A stretch of 64,000 nucleotides of DNA, from NCBI GenBank assembly GCA_964415295.1, contig CAYPYN010000008.1:79996-143995 (forward strand), written 5' to 3'. Of the stretch, positions 59,482-64,000 are shown in pieces. The translations under genes were made by a program, and so were the position numbers. The notes beneath the pieces were generated by a model. That model ran no database searches, was not told the DNA's origin, and saw only the letters and a program-made list of their open reading frames with translations. Position 1 is the stretch's first letter. Every line of letters starts with the position of its first letter. Origin of the DNA: SB21 sp964415295 (GTDB lineage: Bacteria; CLD3; SB21).

Positions 59482-59997
59482 ATGATGCGGTTACTCAGTC
59501 TTCTTCTGATACTGTGTTTGGGAACGACCGTATGTACGGCGCAGACCCAATTGACCGAAAACGTATATAAGATCGACAGCGCCGCATCATCCGGGAAGGC
59601 TTCCGCGGAAGATTTTGCCATGCTGGTCGGCCACTGGACCGGTACGGGCCTCGGAGGCGTTTGCGATGAGAACTGGCTAAGTCCGGCGGATAACCGCATG
59701 CACGGCGTTTTCCGCCTGGTAAAGGACGGGAAGATCGTCTTTACCGAGTACATGAGCATTCTTCAGGATTCCGCCGGATGGGCGCTTAAGGTCAAGCATT
59801 TCACACCGGATTTTGTCGGCTGGGAAGCCAAGGATAAATCGGTCGATTTCAGGTTCATCCGCGCAGAAAAGAACGCGCTGTACTTTAGCGGCATCACGTT
59901 CATCGTCGAAGAGAATAAAAAACTCACCATCTATCTCGCCTTCCGGCAGAAGGATAAGACGTACCGCGAAGAGGTGTTCGTGTTCACTAAACCGTAG
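59482..59997 (+). CDS. Secreted DUF6265-like protein
   Basis: 171 residues from the ATG at 59482 with an AAAGGAG site; a farther upstream ATG at 59416 lies inside the previous gene and has no site. The signal peptide is MMRLLSLLLILCLGTTVCTAQ. The mature part contains DFAMLVGHWTGTGLGGVCDENW, SPADNRMHGVFRLVKDGKIVFTEYM and a run of strands ending YREEVFVFTKP, matching the DUF6265 lipocalin-like/calycin-type fold, probably binding a hydrophobic ligand. No enzymatic role is known. Confidence 0.82.
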   Translation: MMRLLSLLLILCLGTTVCTAQTQLTENVYKIDSAASSGKASAEDFAMLVGHWTGTGLGGVCDENWLSPADNRMHGVFRLVKDGKIVFTEYMSILQDSAGWALKVKHFTPDFVGWEAKDKSVDFRFIRAEKNALYFSGITFIVEENKKLTIYLAFRQKDKTYREEVFVFTKP

Positions 59998-60102
59998 ACC
60001 AGCGGCGGGAAAAAACTTGCAAATATCTCGCTCCCGCCGTACCATGTTGTATACCAATCCCGTTTAGCATTCCGACCATTATTCCATCTGAAAGAGAGCG
60101 TT

Positions 60103-61704
60103 ATGAAATTTTTTTTCATTTGCGCTTTTTTATGGAGCGCCGCCGCCATTGCTCAGGAGCGTCTCTACCCGATCGAAACAAACGACCGACGCATAGGATT
60201 CATCCGTTCGGACGGAAAGGTCGTCCACAAGCCGCGGTTCGATTACCTTGCGGACAGGTCCTACCATGGCTACCGTTGGATCCATGCGGACGGGAAAGCG
60301 CACGACGGATATATCAAGGGAGGGAAATGGGGCTTGATCCGCCTGGGTACGGCCGATGACCGTCTGGTCGTAGAACCGTCGTTCGATTGGATCGGATATT
60401 TCTTCGAGGGCCTGGCACCGGTTCTGGTCAATGGCCAATGGGGCTTCATCGATACCACGGGACGCATGCGGATCGCGCCGCAGTTCCCCGACAACGAATC
60501 GCCGGAATTCGATGAAGAGCGGATTCGGCAATACCGGGATGAGCAACGCGAAAATTGGTTCATAGACAGAAATTCGCCGGAATACGCGAAAGAACACGGA
60601 CATAAATTCGGCCACTCGCTCCCTCCGTCCTGGTATTTTGAATTCCGTAACGGACTGGCATGGATGAGAAAAGGGAAAAGCGCGGTGATCATGGATACCG
60701 CAGGACATGTGATCAAAAAAATGGCTGTAGCGCCCCGTTTCGGCGAAGATATTTATTTTGATCCTTTTGTGTGTGTCATCCGAATCGGAGAACGATACGG
60801 CGTTATCAATAGAATGGCCGACACGATCGTTCCTCTGCAGGATAAGAAGATCAACTCGGCGCGATTTGTAAGCAGTACCTTACATTGGATTTTGGTTGAA
60901 ACATCAGACGAGCCGGAGATTTCTCAATGGGGTTTAATGAACACCAAAGGCCGGTGGATGATAGAACCCGCATTCGATCAGATCTGGGTCAGGCCGAATG
61001 ATCTGACCTGGGTTAGAAAAGACAAATTGTGGGGACTCATCGATACGACGGGGCAATTCTTTTTTGAACCTCAATTCGAACAAACAGAGCATTTTTATGA
61101 ATACGGCATGAAAGTTCAGAAGAACAAAAAATGGGGATTGGTTGATAACTACGGAAAGCAAATTCATGATTGCCGATGGGATCAATTGGGTTATCCTGAT
61201 GACGGGATGGCGAAGGTCGTGGAAAACAGCAAGATCGGTTTTATGAACCGCGAAGGAAAGATATTGGCAGAGCCTAAATTTCGCTATGCTGAATATCCGA
61301 ATGACGGTTTTGTCTGGGTGGCTGGCGATTCCGGCTGGTGCGCGCTGGATCGAACCGGAAAGATGGTCGTTCCGCCCAATAAAACGTTCCAATATGTCTA
61401 CGGTTTCAATGAAGGCGTCGCGTGGATCCGATTTAACAATCTGTACGGCCTGGTGGATACGACCGGACGGCTCATTGCGGCACCGTCGTTGGAATTTCTC
61501 AACCCGTGCGCATTCAAAGACGGCCTTGGCTGGGTGCAGAACAAAGGAACATGGACTCTGTTGAACAAGAGCGGGGATAAAGTCTTCAGCATTCAATGCC
61601 GGAGCGCGGGAGATTTTGACGGGGAATTGGCACGGATTTGGTTTGACGAAAAAAAGCCGGCTTACGTCAATAAGCGAGGTAAAATTGTCTGGAAAGGAGA
61701 TTAG
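60103..61704 (+). CDS. WG-repeat protein (secreted)
   Basis: 533 residues with a signal peptide (MKFFFICAFLWSAAAIAQ). It has about ten WG repeats: KWGLIRLGTADDRLVVEPSFDWI, QWGFIDTTGRMRIAPQFPD, QWGLMNTKGRWMIEPAFDQI, LWGLIDTTGQFFFEPQFEQ, KWGLVDNYGKQIHDCRWDQ, KIGFMNREGKILAEPKFRYA, GWCALDRTGKMVVPPNKTF, YGLVDTTGRLIAAPSLEFL. Each forms a ~35-residue beta-hairpin; WG proteins are of unknown function but often extracytoplasmic. The start has a GAGAG site. It is convergent with the tag gene, with a 19-base gap. Confidence 0.9.
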   Translation: MKFFFICAFLWSAAAIAQERLYPIETNDRRIGFIRSDGKVVHKPRFDYLADRSYHGYRWIHADGKAHDGYIKGGKWGLIRLGTADDRLVVEPSFDWIGYFFEGLAPVLVNGQWGFIDTTGRMRIAPQFPDNESPEFDEERIRQYRDEQRENWFIDRNSPEYAKEHGHKFGHSLPPSWYFEFRNGLAWMRKGKSAVIMDTAGHVIKKMAVAPRFGEDIYFDPFVCVIRIGERYGVINRMADTIVPLQDKKINSARFVSSTLHWILVETSDEPEISQWGLMNTKGRWMIEPAFDQIWVRPNDLTWVRKDKLWGLIDTTGQFFFEPQFEQTEHFYEYGMKVQKNKKWGLVDNYGKQIHDCRWDQLGYPDDGMAKVVENSKIGFMNREGKILAEPKFRYAEYPNDGFVWVAGDSGWCALDRTGKMVVPPNKTFQYVYGFNEGVAWIRFNNLYGLVDTTGRLIAAPSLEFLNPCAFKDGLGWVQNKGTWTLLNKSGDKVFSIQCRSAGDFDGELARIWFDEKKPAYVNKRGKIVWKGD

Positions 61705-61723
61705 CCGGTGGCCGACAAAAATT

Positions 61724-62305
61724 CTACCTCTTCACATACTTCCAGCATCCTTCGACATGATCGTCCACCATGCCCGTGGCCTGCATATGGGCGTAAATGA
61801 TGGTCGAACCTACAAATTTGAATCCCCTTGCTTTAAGATCTTTGGACAGCGCGTCCGACTCCGGCGAGGTTGGCCGTATGCGCGCTTTGGTCATGCCTTT
61901 GGGATCGCGGAGGGTCTTATAACCGGTGAATTGCCAGATGTATTTGTCGAAAGAACCGAATTCCTTTTGAACGGCCAGGAAAGCTTTGGCGTTGGTAATG
62001 GACGATTCGATCTTGAGACGGTTACGTATGATCCCTTCATCCTTCATCAAACGCGCGACGTCCGCTTTGGTGAACTTAGCCACTTTTTTCGGATCGAATT
62101 TCTTGAAGGCCTTTCTGAAATTCTCACGCTTACGTAATATTGTGATCCAGCTTAAACCCGCCTGAAACCCTTCCAGGATCAGCATTTCAAACAACCGGTT
62201 TTCGTCGTGCAAAGGCACGCCCCACTCGTTGTCATGATAATCGCAATACAGCGGATCGGTACCGCACCACCAGCAGCGCGGTTTGTTGGATAAGTTATTC
62301 ATCAA
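61724..62305 (-). CDS. tag: DNA-3-methyladenine glycosylase I
   Basis: 193 residues, the normal Tag size. N-terminal RCWWCGTDPLYCDYHDNEWGVPLHD holds the first zinc-ligand Cys and the conserved YHDxEWG. Then comes LFEMLILEGFQAGLSWITILRKRENFRKAFKKFD (the helix-hairpin-helix-type DNA-binding/base-recognition part), LMKDEGIIRNRLKIESSITNAKAF and a C-terminal FKFVGSTIIYAHMQATGMVDDHVEGC with His and Cys zinc ligands. Tag excises 3-methyladenine from alkylated DNA in base excision repair. It is the only minus-strand gene in the last 30 kb and stands divergent from the kinase gene to its right. Confidence 0.96.
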   Translation of the reverse strand: MMNNLSNKPRCWWCGTDPLYCDYHDNEWGVPLHDENRLFEMLILEGFQAGLSWITILRKRENFRKAFKKFDPKKVAKFTKADVARLMKDEGIIRNRLKIESSITNAKAFLAVQKEFGSFDKYIWQFTGYKTLRDPKGMTKARIRPTSPESDALSKDLKARGFKFVGSTIIYAHMQATGMVDDHVEGCWKYVKR

Positions 62306-62563
62306 ATCACTTCATGTTTTATGTGATGCTTACACAAGAACCTAAAAAACAGAAAGAATGCAATCAAGAGTAATCGAACATTACCATGATCTCATGGTTT
62401 AATGAAAGGATGAATTAATGTTTTCTTCCCGCTTGACTTTCATTTTGATTTGCTCTAATTTTTTTGTGCATGTCGATTCAGCATATCTTATAACTCTTTT
62501 CTGAAGGACGCACGGTTGGCGTCCGATCCGTAACCGGAACGCTTCTTAAATCGAAGAACAATT

Positions 62564-62579
62564 GAGGAGAAAAACGTTG
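62564..62579 (+). promoter_or_regulatory. Ribosome binding site and TTG start of the FakA-DegV fusion
   Basis: GAGGAG (62564-62569) sits 7 bases before a TTG at 62577-62579. No ATG or GTG lies closer to the first conserved motif. The 271-base gap 62306-62576 has AT-rich sequence and no gene that I can support. Confidence 0.7.
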
Positions 62580-64000
62580 AAACTGAAGATCAAGTATCTC
62601 GACGGCATCCGCCTTAAAAGATCCGTTATTGCCGGATGTAATTTTGTGATCAGCAAAAAAGACCACCTGAATAACATTAACGTGTTCCCGGTTCCCGACG
62701 GGGACACCGGCACGAACATGGCGTCGACTCTGAAAAATATCGCCGATACCGTGGAGAATGAGCACGAACATTCCATTGAGACCATGTCGTCCGTGCTGGC
62801 CGACTCGGCGCTCATGGGCGCGCGGGGCAATTCCGGCGTGATCCTCGCGCAATTCTTCCAGGGACTGCAGGACGGACTGAAAGGATCCGCCCGTGCCAAT
62901 ACGCAAAAATTCTCAGAAGCCGTGACCAATGCGACGCAGGCCGCGTGGAGCGCGATGTCCAAACCCGTGGAAGGCACCATTTTATCCGTGATCCGCGACT
63001 GGTCCAAATCGGTGGAATCGAAAGCCAAACGGACCGATGATTTTTCTGAACTTTTCAAAGAATCCCTCGATGACGCCAAGGTTTCGCTGGCCAATACGCC
63101 GAAACAGATGGCCGCTCTCGCCAAGGCTGGCGTGGTGGATGCCGGCGCGGAAGGGTTTGTCACGATGCTTGAGGGAATTTTGAATTTCATCGAGTCCGGC
63201 CGTATCTCGGATATCAAACGCGTGGGCCTGTCGGAACCCGATGAAGAAGCGATGGAACCGCATTTGGATGAACATGCCGAAGAAGACATCAAGTTCCAGT
63301 TCTGCACGGAATGCCTGCTCGTTGGCGAGAATATGGACCGCGAACAGATCCGGTCGAAGATCTCCGGATTCGGCGATTCGCTGATCGTGGCCGGTTCGCC
63401 CAAGAAGATCAAGATCCATGTGCATTCCAATACTCCCGAGGACGTCTTCGAAGTGCTCGCCGACTACGGTCATGTAGTATCTACCAAGATCGACGACATG
63501 CGCCAGCAGTTCCTCAACGTACACTCCGAGGAAGTACAGCAGACCGCAATCGCTGTCGACTCCTGCGTCGATCTGCCGCTGGAATATATCCGCCGAAATC
63601 ACATTCACGTCATTCCTCTGAACGTACATTTCGGCGAGCAGATATATATCGACCGTCTGACACTGACGCCGAAGAAATTCTACGAAAAACTCACAACATG
63701 TCCCGATCATCCCAAGTCGTCCCAGCCGACGCCGCAGAAATTCAAGGAATCGTATGAACGTCTGCTGACCATCTATCCGCATGTCATTTCTCTGCACTTG
63801 TCATCGAAGATGAGCGGGACGTATCAGGGTGCGCTGAGCATTGCCAAGGCCGTCGGAAAGGACAAGATCCATGTGGTCGATACGCAATCCGCTTCCGTGG
63901 GATCCGGACTTATTGTACAGGAGATCGAGCCGATGATCCGGGCCAATGAGCCCGTCGAAAAGATACTGGCGCATATCGACTATTGTATCAAAAACATGAC
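62577..64000 (+). CDS. FakA-DegV fusion (DAK2 domain + DegV fatty-acid-binding domain), 3' truncated
   Basis: Read directly from the + strand: TTG start at 62577, open to the window end (474 codons). Residues ~10-190 form a DAK2/DhaL-like kinase domain: NNINVFPVPDGDTGTNMA (Mg-ATP site) and ALMGARGNSGVILAQFFQG. A middle domain follows (~190-315; FQFCTECLLVGE, GDSLIVAGSPKKIKIHVHSN, VLADYGHVVSTKIDDM), matching FakA. From ~320 a DegV domain begins: TAIAVDSCVDLPLEYIRRNH, KSSQPTPQKFKESYERLL, HLSSKMSGTYQGAL and VVDTQSASVGSGLIV. In Firmicutes FakA (kinase) and FakB (DegV, fatty-acid carrier) are separate and together phosphorylate exogenous fatty acids. Here they are fused. The end of the DegV domain lies beyond the window. 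Confidence 0.92.
   Translation, partial: MKLKIKYLDGIRLKRSVIAGCNFVISKKDHLNNINVFPVPDGDTGTNMASTLKNIADTVENEHEHSIETMSSVLADSALMGARGNSGVILAQFFQGLQDGLKGSARANTQKFSEAVTNATQAAWSAMSKPVEGTILSVIRDWSKSVESKAKRTDDFSELFKESLDDAKVSLANTPKQMAALAKAGVVDAGAEGFVTMLEGILNFIESGRISDIKRVGLSEPDEEAMEPHLDEHAEEDIKFQFCTECLLVGENMDREQIRSKISGFGDSLIVAGSPKKIKIHVHSNTPEDVFEVLADYGHVVSTKIDDMRQQFLNVHSEEVQQTAIAVDSCVDLPLEYIRRNHIHVIPLNVHFGEQIYIDRLTLTPKKFYEKLTTCPDHPKSSQPTPQKFKESYERLLTIYPHVISLHLSSKMSGTYQGALSIAKAVGKDKIHVVDTQSASVGSGLIVQEIEPMIRANEPVEKILAHIDYCIKNM

Noticed and set aside
62546..63797. Two overlapping minus-strand open frames (62546-63430 and 62982-63797)
   Set aside because: They are antisense to the clear DAK2-DegV coding frame, whose motifs are exact. 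Their own products look like low-complexity shadow protein.

Overview
The window is a bacterial chromosome segment with moderate GC, dense coding and long same-strand gene runs. Two adjacent secreted proteins end in a type IX secretion (T9SS) C-terminal sorting domain (motif NYPNPFNPST). There are many Sec signal peptides and lipoproteins, a LolA-like carrier, several outer-membrane barrel candidates and a propeller-type sensor kinase. Together these point to a Gram-negative member of the FCB superphylum, of the Calditrichota / KSB1 / Ignavibacteria kind. An M49-type peptidase with a five-residue zinc motif (HEVSH) is reminiscent of Caldithrix. The exact phylum cannot be fixed from the sequence alone. 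I saw no rRNA, tRNA or CRISPR array.

Layout. 0-6.6 kb (+): the end of an RluA-type pseudouridine synthase, then two large T9SS-exported proteins (seven cadherin-like repeats; an Asp-box/sialidase-like protein) and a TPR-like lipoprotein. 11.4-6.6 kb (-): LolA-like protein, barrel protein, XseA, class I fructose-bisphosphate aldolase, barrel protein, lipoprotein. 11.6-28.2 kb (+): thioesterase, UbiA-like prenyltransferase, VWA protein, a two-component-propeller histidine kinase, three secreted peptidases in a row (tricorn-like, M49-like, S9), and a four-gene membrane-stress module (two DUF5668/LiaF-like membrane proteins, a LytS-type kinase and a LytTR regulator).

33.5-28.3 kb (-) is the most interesting block. 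Five genes overlap by 4-19 bases or are separated by 17 bases: an HTH protein with an unknown C-terminal domain, a protein that aligns by eye to tRNA-dependent cyclodipeptide synthases (CDPS, AlbC type), a sodium:solute symporter-like transporter, a YkgJ-type cysteine-cluster protein and TruA. A TlpA-type thioredoxin follows after 98 bases. This looks like a regulated operon for making and transporting a cyclic dipeptide (diketopiperazine), without the usual tailoring oxidases.

33.6-64 kb (+ except Tag): a GWxTD-like TPR protein, a 1762-residue multi-PAS/GAF hybrid kinase overlapping an FMN reductase, a pentapeptide-repeat protein, a lipocalin, and many small secreted or lipoprotein genes. 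There is a repeat-rich gene-free stretch (44.6-45.9 kb) containing inverted and direct copies of a dispersed repeat and a truncated duplicate of a neighbouring gene start. Further on are an M28 peptidase, an AT-rich HARE-HTH putative nuclease (likely acquired), a C1 aminopeptidase, a CDF metal transporter, a methyltransferase, a decayed YqhA-family gene, a GNAT enzyme, an ICMT-like methyltransferase, a WG-repeat protein, DNA-3-methyladenine glycosylase I (minus strand) and the start of a FakA-DegV fusion running off the end.

Functional reading: a free-living heterotroph with strong investment in protein secretion, extracellular or periplasmic peptide breakdown and multi-input sensing. A peptide-derived secondary-metabolite operon is embedded next to tRNA modification.
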